A DNA stretch of 64,000 bases from Ascarosepion bandense. Lineage: Eukaryota > Mollusca > Cephalopoda > Sepiida > Sepiidae. The notes beneath the pieces were generated by a model. That model had not been told where the DNA came from. It saw only the letters and a list, made by a program, of their open reading frames with translations, and did no database searches. The stretch is taken from assembly GCA_037127315.1 (NCBI GenBank), contig JBBBDQ010000421.1, positions 646,001 through 710,000 on the forward strand, read 5' to 3'. The translations under genes and the position numbers were made by a program. Shown here one piece after another: positions 53,919-62,672 of the stretch. Position 1 is the stretch's first letter; every line of letters begins with the position of its first letter.

Positions 53919-54689
53919 TCTTCATCCACCCACACTTTTCTTTCCGCTAGGCGTCGAAGCAGTCAGTGAAAACATGTAAGAATCAAAAAATTCGACAGAC
54001 ATCGACTGTCACCAAGTCTGATCTGAGGCTAATCAGAGAATACTTTGGTCTATTCTCTTCCTTACTCTCCTATTAATTCTTCCATTCTTCGCTTTCCATC
54101 TATCGTCTTCTTAATTTCCCATTGCTGTTAATAACTTTACAAGAAACTCAGTGAAAATGAAAGAGTAGATTTGTTTGCGAGTAAAATTTTCGCAACAGAA
54201 TAAAATTAGAAACATGATAACCCTTGAAAAACATTTTGTGTTATCCTGTCATCAAAATTAAAAGACATTCAGTTTATAATGCGTGACTTATGTTTAATTT
54301 ATTTGCAAATCGCGGAAGAGAAAAAGAATGAAAGTTTTCCATATAGAGAATTAACACAATTTTAATACAAGTATAGTTTATTTAAAATATGTATAACACT
54401 TCATAGTAAATTCACAAAGCTGTTTTCTGATGGCATCTAATTCTCAAATACACATAGGCAAGTATGCATATTCACACGCATACATACGTAGGTGGTGGAT
54501 CAATATGAACATAGACCATTATTAGTTGAATTCTGATCCAAAATATTCTCTTTAACTGTTTCGATCTGTGCGATTCATATTCACAACTAATTCCGTTGTC
54601 ATTATGTTAAAAATTATTGTAAAAATAAATGCTGTTTTTTAATTATTGGGATACGGATTGATGGACGTATCAATGCATGCTTTTCTTTT
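53919..54689. other. Spacer, no gene seen
   Basis: No recognised element. Confidence 0.4.
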
Positions 54690-54840
54690 ATAGTCACTTT
54701 CTTACCGACGCGGCTTCCCTTCATCTTTTCTACAAATATTTTCATGGCAACTGCTCTGAGAAGCAAGGATTACATGAATTCAAGCGTGCTACTAGACAGA
54801 CATCAAGGCCCCATACTTTTACCGTTTAAATAGTCGAATG
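54690..54840 (+). pseudogene. LINE-A fragment
   Basis: AGTCACTTTCTTACCGACG, CTTTTCTACAAATATTTTCA, TGGCAACTGCTCTGAGAAGC and CAAGCGTGCTACTAGACAG correspond to the SRRDVASLC..KYFHG to FKRATR block of LINE-A. Confidence 0.8.
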
Positions 54841-55273
54841 TGTAGGGGCCTCGGTGATGCTAGTCAAATTGGCCTTGGATCAAACACGATCGAAGTCCCC
54901 ACAATTTAAAATATCAGAAGGTTGAAGGTTGTATGTTGAAATGTGGAAGAATAAAATATTTCGTTTAAAGTAAAATTTTATTAACTAAACAAATTAACAA
55001 ATTTGTAAGAAGATGTTCAAATAGAAAATGCATGTACTTAATTAATTTGTAAGTAGTTAAATGTTCCAGAGAAATAGTAGTAAGAAGTTAAATGAATATA
55101 GCTTATGGTTGACAGTACCAGAATGCGTGTATGTAAAAAGATTAATCAGGTTACTAATAAAGTCTGTGTTCCTTTCCCTTTTTAAAGGTTAGAGGCATAG
55201 TGAAAGAGAAGGTCAAGCAATAAAGGAAAATTGTACTTATCGGACTTTAGTTTTTAGGAGTGAGTTGAAGTAT

Positions 55274-55330
<57 letters not shown>

Positions 55331-55789
55331 ACGGCGCATGAGTGAAGACGAAAAAATGGAAATTGGAAGGAGAGGAAAAATAAATGTTTGTCGACGAGAC
55401 AGGGTCGGCGTCTTGAAATTTCTTTCTTCTACATTGCGACGAGGTCCTTCAGATTACCGCTCCTGATTATCAGATTATCAGACTGACTGATTTTTGGTCA
55501 AGGGACATGAATAAGTGATTATCAGTTCACCTGGTTGGAACAAACGACATACCCATTTTTTAAGTGTTAATAAAATTTGACCGAGGTCATAGATCAATTT
55601 GCTATTTCCTATCCAATCAGAATCCAGAATCTTAATTTTTACACCTACTTGTGAAATTTGTCTTGGTCTGGGGTTTTCCTCAAAATGTTTTCAGTCGTTC
55701 TGATCCATTCTTGCGGGTGTACAATTTTACTTTTTGTGTTTTAGTTAATTGTTGGATGATATAGGATTTGTATCCTATAATAAAAATGT
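54841..55789. other. Spacer with (GTT)n microsatellite
   Basis: A pure TTG/GTT trinucleotide run at 55275-55330 makes an apparent poly-leucine frame. The GC-richer stretch 54845-54900 has a weak tRNA-like look (GGGGCCTCGGTGATGCTAGT ... GATCGAAGTCCCC) but no good fold. Nothing coding recognised. Confidence 0.45.
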
Positions 55790-56035
55790 AACCGCTACTT
55801 CTAATCTAACAATTCCTTTTCTCGCACTTCCTGTTTGTGTAACTCCCTTCCGTTTACTTGCTTCCCCAATAGCTGCAAAATCCAAATGTTTAAATGCAAC
55901 ATCAGTTTATCTACTTGAATCCCATTCATCTCTTACCCTATCTTCATCACATTCTGTAACTTTTTTTCTACTCGCTGTAATCCCTGCATACCTGTAGCGG
56001 TCCTGCCTTGCTCGGGGTGAAATAATGAAAAAAGT
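55790..56035 (+). pseudogene. LINE-A 3'-end fragment
   Basis: CCTTTTCTCGCACTTCCTG, TCCGTTTACTTGCTTCCCC and ATGTTTAAATGCAACATC mark the last coding block; the 3' tail CCTTGCTCGGGGTGAAATAA closes it at 56008-56035. Confidence 0.83.
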
Positions 56036-56284
56036 ATTATCAGACTGATGCAAATAATTCACAAAACAGAGATAAATTATAAAAAAATCAGTCAATAAAT
56101 CTGGTTCATTATCTACCAGATAAAAATATCTCTGAAGTTAGCAAAATAGATTCCACAGGAACATAACGGGAACAAACATTGATTAGTTATTTTAATGTTT
56201 TTTCTCTTGATCGACAAAAAAAGTTTTGTTTTACAAAATAGTCAATGACACTGAAAACTGATTTATTATGGGAATTGGAGTAGA

Positions 56285-56452
56285 TAGACTAAACTATTGC
56301 CCGGTTCACACTCCACCCACGTCTATTGAACAGGTGAAGAGGCTCATCCCTTGTTTCCTGTTTAGGATGCGGTTTCCGGCTTTCTCTTTTCCAATCTTTT
56401 TACTCTTACGTAACCCCCTGCGCATCAGTGGCGTTATCGCCTTGCTTGATTA
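56285..56452 (+). mobile_element. LINE-A-type 3' tail element
   Basis: GCCCGGTTCACACTCCACCC, GTCTATTGAACAGGTGAAGA, GGCTCATCCCTTGTTTCC, TTTCCGGCTTTCTCTTTTCC, CCCCTGCGCATCAGTGGCG then ATTAAAAAAAA. The same layout as 29866-30075 (minus) and 59240-59360, longer at its 5' side than the latter. Confidence 0.72.
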
Positions 56453-57600
56453 AAAAAAAATCCAGAACGAAGAATTGTAGCTATATCGAAACAAACAAAA
56501 TTGATTAGGGAACAATGTTTGGGAGCTGGGCGTTAAATGAAATGATTTCTTGAACCTGGATAGATTGTTACTGTGTAACGCTAAATTACGCAGCTGGTTT
56601 GCTTGGTTTCAATGAAGCATTATGTGAAAAAATCATCTTTTTTCTGCATGACAACGATACCCATGGCCTAATTACGATGCGTTAAATGACGATATTGTTT
56701 AGATGAGAAATTATTCTAGATTTGAATTTAATCTGTCACTTTCAGAAAATTGTTTGAATCATTCTCAGCAATGGTCTTTGTTCATTTAGTTGTTTCAACA
56801 AAACGGGGATTATCCTTTTTATGGTGGATGACAATATATCTGAACACTAACGAGTAGCCATTATAAAAACTTGGTTATGAAAGAAGTTTTAATTTTTTAA
56901 AATGTTTTCCTATTATTATCGTAACATTATGACCATTATTACTGTTACGAGGATGCATTTATATATAAAAATAATATTAATAATGGCTAAAAAGTTGTAG
57001 TAAGAAATTCATTTGAGTCTTACTTGTTATTACAAAAACGTTTTAAATCATGAAGTAGTTGTAAAAATAAGGATTGTAGAATATGCAAATTAAGTGTTAG
57101 CCCCTATAAAAATAGGTTTTGGAACGAGAGTAGTCAGTTGTTAACAGGATTTGCTGACATTATCAACCCCGGTTCGATTCGTGGATCTGTGCATCCAGCC
57201 GAAAAAATCTCTAAGAAAAGTTGCCGACCAACTAAAACCTGAAAGAGAACCTCATGGAACTATATGAGTAAATAGATATTTTTGACTCCTTCATTGACCA
57301 AACTAATAATTATTCTTTGTATATATACATTTGAGGATTTCCAAAAAGTATAGCTCTTAAACTTCGTTGCTATCTTAACTGGGTAAAGATATATGACACC
57401 TTCCTTCCCCTTCGTAACACTTCACCTGCCAGTATTAAACTCTGTTTGTCTTTTTGAATGCAAAAACTGTATATTTGTAAATATTTTTATTTAATGTTTT
57501 AGTAAATTAAATATTTCTTTGTGATTTATCTCTGAGTTTTGGTTAATCAATTTTTTTTCTTCATCTGTTACACTGAACACGTAACAATTACCTTTCAACG
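56453..57600. other. AT-rich spacer with a weak tRNA-like motif
   Basis: A B-box-like CCCGGTTCGATTCGTGG lies at 57168-57184, with GTAGTCAGTTGTTAACAGG about 35 bp upstream as a possible A box; it may be a decayed SINE head. Nothing else recognised. Confidence 0.35.
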
Positions 57601-57603
57601 AAA

Positions 57604-58015
57604 CGGATAGCGGCTCGGAATGAGAAATCGGAGAGCCAAGTTTGAATTTAGTCAGTCAGTAAAGTGCCATACGTGATACACGCTTGGGCGATCATGTCTC
57701 GAAAAAGACATGACTGACTGGGCAGAAGATTATCCCGCAGTAGGTTGCCATTGCTTTCTGAGGTAGACTGGTTGCCGACCAAGGCTATAGAACCCAATCT
57801 GTCCTGTTATTTAACCCATAACTGGAAGGAATAGACGGATTAATACCTTTCGCAAGGGTATTTGCGCGTAAGTGAATGCAATGAATTCAGCTGGAATTCG
57901 AACTCGGCTCCCCGATTTCTCATTCCGAGTCGATATCCAATGCACCACAACGCACATGAATTTAGTAGTACGCGCAAAAAATTATCTCCTCCTTCAGCCA
58001 AAGGTTAAATAGAAT
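57604..58015 (+). mobile_element. SINE-A copy interrupted by a second SINE-A
   Basis: The plus-strand head CGGATAGCGGCTCGGAATGA, GAAATCGGAGAGCC runs to 57652, and the same SINE resumes at 57967 with ACGCGCAAA, CTCCTTCAGCC and AAGGTTAAATAG. The interrupting SINE is at 57653-57956. Confidence 0.85.
57653..57956 (-). mobile_element. SINE-A, full length, nested, with target-site duplication, minus strand
   Basis: Complete minus-strand copy from the tail (CAGTCAGTAAAGTGCC) to the head (CAATGCACCACAACGCAC), flanked by TGAATTTAGT at 57643-57652 and 57957-57966. It is close to the copy at 41388 and therefore probably young relative to its host SINE. Confidence 0.93.
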
Positions 58016-58427
58016 TTTTATATGGAAAAATCATTGTTATTCTTTAAAAAAAGATTGCTAATGCAAAAAGAATTTTTCTCCCAATACAAAATATGTTTCT
58101 GCTTTAAATAACCCACAAAAGTTTGATTACCCATAAAAAACCTAAATCAACCAGTAAACTGTCACGGAAAATACTTCATGGTCTGAACTATAATTCTGAG
58201 AATTTATAGGAATAAAAGTCTGTGTTAAAAATGCAAGTAAAAGGTAAACTCGCTCCTACATTCATCGAATTCAAATATATTCGCGAGTATGTCTCCATTT
58301 TTTACCTTGAGAAAAAGTGTCATTATTCCAGTCAAAGTAAGAATTTGATGCGTCACTATATGTATAAAATTCGAGTAAACGAATGCTTCCTACGCATATT
58401 ACCAGTAATATATCCTATATTATTATT
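58016..58427. other. AT-rich spacer, no gene seen
   Basis: The open frame 58222-58518 runs into the retrozyme-like element and has no recognised family. Confidence 0.4.
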
Positions 58428-58579
58428 CAGTAATGAATTAGAGTACTCTGGCTATTGGGCGTGTATAATGATAATATACACGCAAAAAAATCCGCCTTCT
58501 TCTACCGAGCGCCCATAGCCCAGAGGTAGAATCGTCGACTGACGCCAATTCGGTCGGGTTAAAAGCAATCGGAGTCTAA

Positions 58580-58623
58580 CCGTACTGATGAGCTGTGATA
58601 CAGCGAAACAGATCTGTCTGCGG
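58580..58623 (+). ncRNA. Type I hammerhead ribozyme, intact core (copy 1)
   Basis: The RNA reads CCGUA, CUGAUGA (58585-58591), stem II GCUGU/ACAGC with a GAU loop (58592-58604), GAAA (58605-58608), a short stem III ACA/UGU closed by GAUC (A of GAAA shared), then the cleavage triplet GUC (58616-58618) and UGCGG. Stem I forms between CCGUA and UGCGG (one G-U pair). All invariant core bases are present. Predicted cleavage is after C58618. The short stem III means that a dimeric or tertiary-stabilised form would be needed for good activity, as proposed for similar small hammerheads. Confidence 0.82.
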
Positions 58624-58802
58624 ATGACTATTTACGCTCTCACATCCTGACTGACCACTCTGGAAGAATGGTAGACTTTGAAAAACAGTAGCTACTCTGG
58701 CATGTACGCATCGCTCATTCAGTAATGAATTAAAGCACTCTGGCTATTGGGCGTGTATAATGATAATATACACGCAAAAAGGTCTGCCTTCTTCTACCGA
58801 GC

Positions 58803-58864
58803 GCCCATAGCCCAGAGGTAGAATCGCTGACTGACGTCAATTCGGTCGGGTTTCAATCCTGGGC
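58803..58864 (+). promoter_or_regulatory. tRNA-like Pol III promoter (copy 2)
   Basis: GCCCA (58803-58807) pairs with TGGGC (58860-58864). Between them are an A-box-like TAGCCCAGAGGTAGAATCG and a B-box-like GGGTTTCAATCC (58848-58859), spaced as in a tRNA gene. Copy 1 has the A box (58512-58530) but lost the B box by a 13-bp deletion. Transcription from here would cross the ribozyme about 30 bp downstream. Confidence 0.6.
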
Positions 58865-58884
58865 TAAAAGTAATCGGAGACTAA

Positions 58885-58928
58885 CCGTACTGGTGAGCTA
58901 TGATACAGCGAAACAGATCTGTTTGCGA
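58885..58928 (+). ncRNA. Hammerhead ribozyme, degenerate (copy 2)
   Basis: Same layout as copy 1, but the core is CUGGUGA (invariant A6 replaced by G at 58893), stem II has one mismatch (GCUAU/ACAGC) and the cleavage triplet is GUU. The A6 change is expected to abolish activity. Confidence 0.75.
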
Positions 58929-58984
58929 ATGACTATATATATATATATGTGTGTATATATATGCACATAGAGTTTATCACATTA

Positions 58985-59092
58985 ACTGAGCAGGTTCTTG
59001 TCGACTTCGAAGCTTCGCAAGGACACCGTTATGATGCTCTCTCTGGTGTTCTCGCAAAGCTTCGAAGTTGGCATGAACCTGCTCAGGTAAAG
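58985..59092. repeat. Long imperfect hairpin, pre-miRNA-like
   Basis: The stretch 58986-59027 pairs with 59045-59086: 36 Watson-Crick and 3 wobble pairs out of 42, with a 17-nt loop. The arms contain ACTTCGAAGCTT, itself palindromic. GC content is higher than the flanks. Size and fold resemble a microRNA precursor; a small foldback element is the alternative. It lies 45 bp downstream of the retrozyme-like dimer. Confidence 0.6.
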
Positions 59093-59104
59093 TGACAAAC
59101 TGTT

Positions 59105-59178
59105 TGTGATAGTTAGACGTGGAAGGCCATGATCGCCTAAGTCCTGAAAGAACAAGGCACATAAAAGAAGAAAAAGAA
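59105..59178 (+). repeat. LINE-B 3'-terminal fragment
   Basis: AGACGTGGAAGGCCATGATC, GCCTAAGTCCTGAAAGAACA, AGGCACATAAAAGAAG and a GAA-rich tail: only the last about 70 bp of LINE-B, an extremely truncated insertion. Confidence 0.8.
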
Positions 59179-59205
59179 GAAGACTTACGGGTTCAATTGA
59201 TCAAG

Positions 59206-59360
59206 ACCATGGATAGAGCGTATGTAAATATAAAAGGCTCATCCCTTGTTCCGTGTTTAGGATGTGGTTTCCGGCTTTCTCTTTTCCAATCTTTTCACTC
59301 TTATGTAGCCCCCTGCGCATCAGTGGCGTTACCGCCTTGCTCGGGGTGACACGATTAAAA
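59206..59360 (+). mobile_element. LINE-A-type 3' tail element
   Basis: From 59240: GCTCATCCCTTGTTCCGTG, TTTCCGGCTTTCTCTTTTCC, CCCCTGCGCATCAGTGGCG, GCTCGGGGTGACACGATTAA and poly-A. The preceding GATAGAGCGTATGTAAATAT (59213 onward) also occurs at 32093 in another context. Confidence 0.75.
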
Positions 59361-59834
59361 AAAACAAAAAAAACATTAAAGTCAACACACATAAACAAAA
59401 CAAAACGTAGTAATAACAACCAACAACGATAAAATGAATAAAAAAATTAAAAAAGTAAACTAACAACACTAAATAGCCGAAAAAATTAGTTCGACCCCAC
59501 AATTATTACCACTTAGTAATAATTAGTATAATTTACGGCACAACCATTACGCCCACAAAAATAAAAATTAAAATAAATCTATAGACAATCCACGGTTCAT
59601 CACTGACCTGTATATAGACATAGTCGTGCAAAACACAGCACACATGGTCGGTCGCTTGCCATCGTGTTGTTTTTTGGCCACACACGAGAACTTTTTGGAC
59701 AATTTAGTGACTTGTTATATTTCTGTTTTGAGTAAGTTTGTTTCAGTATTTTTCTTTGTTGAATGATATTTTTTCTTTTCAGCTTTGGCTGAATTTGTTT
59801 GAATTTTTACTTTTTTCAATAGAGTTTGTTTTTA
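59361..59834. other. AT-rich spacer, no gene seen
   Basis: No recognised element; a slightly GC-richer stretch lies at 59625-59700. Confidence 0.4.
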
Positions 59835-60344
59835 TCTAAACTTATTTATAAATGGAACTCTGTATGTGCGTGTGTGTCTGTGTGTGTGTGTCCGTTACCT
59901 ATAGACTCCGAAACGGCTGAACCGATTTTCTTGAAAATTTACACAGTTGTACTATAAGCGTCTGCGAGTGTTCTTAGCTAGGTTTTGTGTCGAGGTACCC
60001 TGATAAATATCGAAAATCGATAATCGAAAAAATCGGGTGATAGAAGGAGTGGTCCGATTTTAATCAAATTAAATACACTCATAGACAAAGACATAAGAAA
60101 CGATATTCAGAAGTTTCACGATTGCAGTTTTTACAATAGCGCAGAAAATTTGATATCGATACCAGGAAATCAAAATTTCACTTACATCCATTCATTTTTC
60201 TTTCAGTCTACGGCTTCGCTTTAACTGGAAACAACTATTGCTTTTTAGTCTTTTGTGCCAACGTCCAAAGAGTCTGAGCTCCAGGATCATGGATTAGTTA
60301 TAAAGCTTTCATTACACCCGGGCAACGCCGGGCTATACTGCTAG
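59835..60344 (+). mobile_element. Helitron-H copy 5, non-autonomous
   Basis: TCTAAACTTATTTATAAATG start, (GT)n at 59867-59891, the conserved body (CGAAACGGCTGAACCGATTT; ACAGTTGTACTATAAGCGTC) and a 3' end with hairpin CCCGGGCAACGCCGGGC and CTAG, lying between A and T. Same short subtype as copy 1. Confidence 0.9.
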
Positions 60345-60834
60345 TTTTTCATATTATTCGCAGTCGGATTTTATCAGACGACAAACTTGTTTTTCACATT
60401 AAAAGCTATTTTCAGTTTTTGTTCTGCATATGATACTTTCGTTTGATTTGTTTTATTTCGTTTATAATTTTCATCTTGTTTTGAAATTAATTATTTTGGC
60501 CTTAAGGAAAAACATTTTCTGTTTTTAAAATGAAAAACTTTGGTCGGCCGATCTGGTTAAAATCGGTCCATAAAAACGATTTTGTTGGGGTCTGCTACTA
60601 AGGTAGATCTACCAAACAAAAACATTGAGACTATTCCCCAATAAAAGACCAGATCATCCAAAGATGGTCCCGATAAAAAAAAATATTCCATCCCTGGCGT
60701 AGAGGAAAGCAAAAGAAAAAAAAAATGAATGAAAAAGAAACAGGTACAAGTATGGCGGTTGTTTCGGCATACGAAGTCGACGGTGTAGCGGCTGAGGAAT
60801 CAGCCTCTATTTGAAGTCCTCCCACTCCCAATGC
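60345..60834. other. Spacer, possibly the 5' region of LINE-C
   Basis: AT-rich to about 60540, then GC-richer. The part 60600-60834 may be 5' UTR of the Tx1-like element that follows; no motif supports an exact boundary. Confidence 0.35.
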
Positions 60835-60839
60835 ATAAT

Positions 60840-61500
60840 GAACGTGGCGGAGTTCGTTGAAAGAGCCTAAAAGTACGCTCATCTGGTTACCGATGGCAGG
60901 CTCTTGGAAGATGATCTCTATACACCAAAGCACGTTGCGAAAAAAAAAAACAAACAGTATCAGTCTTTGTGCTCGACAAGCAAAAGCAAAAACTTGTCAG
61001 TGCATAAAAGGCACAGTAGTGAAATCATGGACTTCCTTCGGGATTAAACCTCAACAAATCATAAAAGTTTCAAGTTATTCATGTGGAATATACTGTTGGC
61101 CACGCCAGAGGACTGTGCGGATATGTCGTCTTATGATTTAATCCGCACAGAATCACGAATACGGCGTAGGATAGAGGTGACAGTCAACGAGATTCCTTAC
61201 TATATTCTAAGAGAGCACTTAGGGGCGGATCTTATGCAGTGTGGTCAATTAGTGAGTGCTATTCCAGAATATGAGGTGGGTGAGTGGGGGTTCGAGTTGA
61301 TGTTGATGCCGTCATTCCCAACAACTTGGAGAGAGGCGAAAAGAATTACTCCGTCAATGTGACGGGGAGGAGACTAACCTGTTGGAAGTGTCACTGGTCA
61401 CCTCACCCCTTCCTGCTCAGAGAAGAATGCTTCTAGAGTCCCGCCTAAATCTGACCCAAATCCTTCGCGAGTTGAAATTACTTGTTCCGCGGTACCTGTA
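60840..61500 (+). pseudogene. LINE-C ORF1 (nucleic-acid-binding protein), broken
   Basis: From the ATG at about 60840 the frame reads MNVAEFVERA then, after a stop, KYAHLVTDGRLLEDDLYTPK; a second frame (61081-61362) reads ILREHLGADLMQCGQLVSAI and EYEVGEWGFELMLM. A third reads DAVIPNNLERGEKNYSVNV then GRRLTCWKCH (61371-61394), a degenerate CCHC-type knuckle seen in ORF1 of Tx1-like LINEs; the remaining H and C are not clear. At least three frame changes, so it is a pseudogene. Confidence 0.62.
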
Positions 61501-62672
61501 AAGGCTCTACCTGGAGCTCCCACCGGTGGTCAAAAGTTGTGTCTCTGTCAGAGCCCACATTTTTTGCCACAAAGAAGGTGATTGATACACAGGAATGGTT
61601 GGTCGTGGGTAGAGTCAGAAGGTAGCTCCAAACTGCGGTATCTCAGTTCCTTGAAGCTCCAAAGTGCAAAGATATTAACAGGCCAATTCCCAAGGTTGAC
61701 ACTTAGACTAGCTACGCCAAAAAATTACACAATCATATTACCCAAGAAATACAAGCCGGGATAAGAAAAATTTCAAAAATTACGTTATAAAGGCAATAGA
61801 AGGCCAAATAACAACTTAGGCCAGTAGGAGTGCCGCGTCTGTTCCATCTTTCCCAGTCCCTCTTCCAGTGACTAGGTCACTGATCCTGAACCCTCTAAAA
61901 ATGATCCTTTAAAAAGATGTCTACATCAAGGTCAGTCTCCTGACAAAGTTGGGGTGTCATGCCCGTCAGCTTCTACCCAGTCTTTTCCATCACAAGAAGG
62001 TCTGTGACTGTTTCAGAGATTAGGTCACAGACCCCCAACACCTTTAAATATGCACCCCTTAAAAGGGTGCCCACTCCCTGTGCATCAGTCTTCCGCTGCT
62101 GTCTTATCTATTTCTCCAAAACACTTAAAAGAAACAAAAAAGCCCATGTGTAGAAACGGTAAAAGAAAAATATCGAAACTACCCTACAACACCGGAGAAG
62201 ATATCTGCCATGTGTGCCCGGAACAAATAGAGAGAACAAAGTAATATGGAGGCCAAATAAAGGTCATAAAGTACTTGACGTCAATCCAGAAGTTTGGTGA
62301 AAAGTATGTGGAGGACCATCGGAATTTTCCGGAAGCGAAGTGGATACTTAGTCATCAAGACTGGCTCAGTGTCCTGGCAGACTTTGTGGGTAATGAGGAG
62401 TCCGTTAAAAGTCTTGACGTTACGCCCTTTTTAGCAATATTGGAAAACGATGAAACAAAGAATCTCAAATAATTCGGCTCAGAAAGAGTTCCAGTTTTTG
62501 TTCACCCTTCTCTATATAAAGCACTAAAGTTAACTTTTTCGTGAGATATCGGTGGTCTTGTGATTGATAGTCACATTAGAACCACAATGGGTCAAGGGCC
62601 AACGGGTGAGGTGGTCGATATCCTTATCCTGGCAATTTTTAAAAGAGGCGACCAACCATAGAAATTATGACA

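Larger units (their letters stand above)
58428..58940 (+). mobile_element. Retrozyme-like tandem dimer with hammerhead ribozymes and tRNA-like promoters
   Basis: Two direct copies start with CAGTAATGAATTA (58428 and 58720). In each copy follow, in order: the hairpin GCGTGTATA-ATGATAA-TATACACGC, a tRNA-like segment with A box, and a type I hammerhead ribozyme. The distance between starts is 292 bp; between ribozyme cores it is 305 bp, because copy 1 lost 13 bp including the B box (GGGTT joined directly to AAAAG near 58560). The second copy ends soon after its ribozyme in an AT microsatellite (58930). Animal retrozymes are small non-coding tandem repeats of a few hundred bp with type I hammerheads, transcribed and self-cleaved into circular RNA. 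This fits in size and layout. No open frame is conserved. How it is mobilised is unknown; Penelope-like or LINE machinery is possible. Confidence 0.75.

Noticed and set aside
54841..54905. Possible tRNA-like sequence with GATCGAAGTCCCC
   Set aside because: No convincing cloverleaf and the A box is poor; left as an unexplained GC-richer stretch.
55275..55466. Frame with a poly-leucine start
   Set aside because: The leucines come from a (GTT/TTG)n microsatellite; the remainder has no recognised domain.
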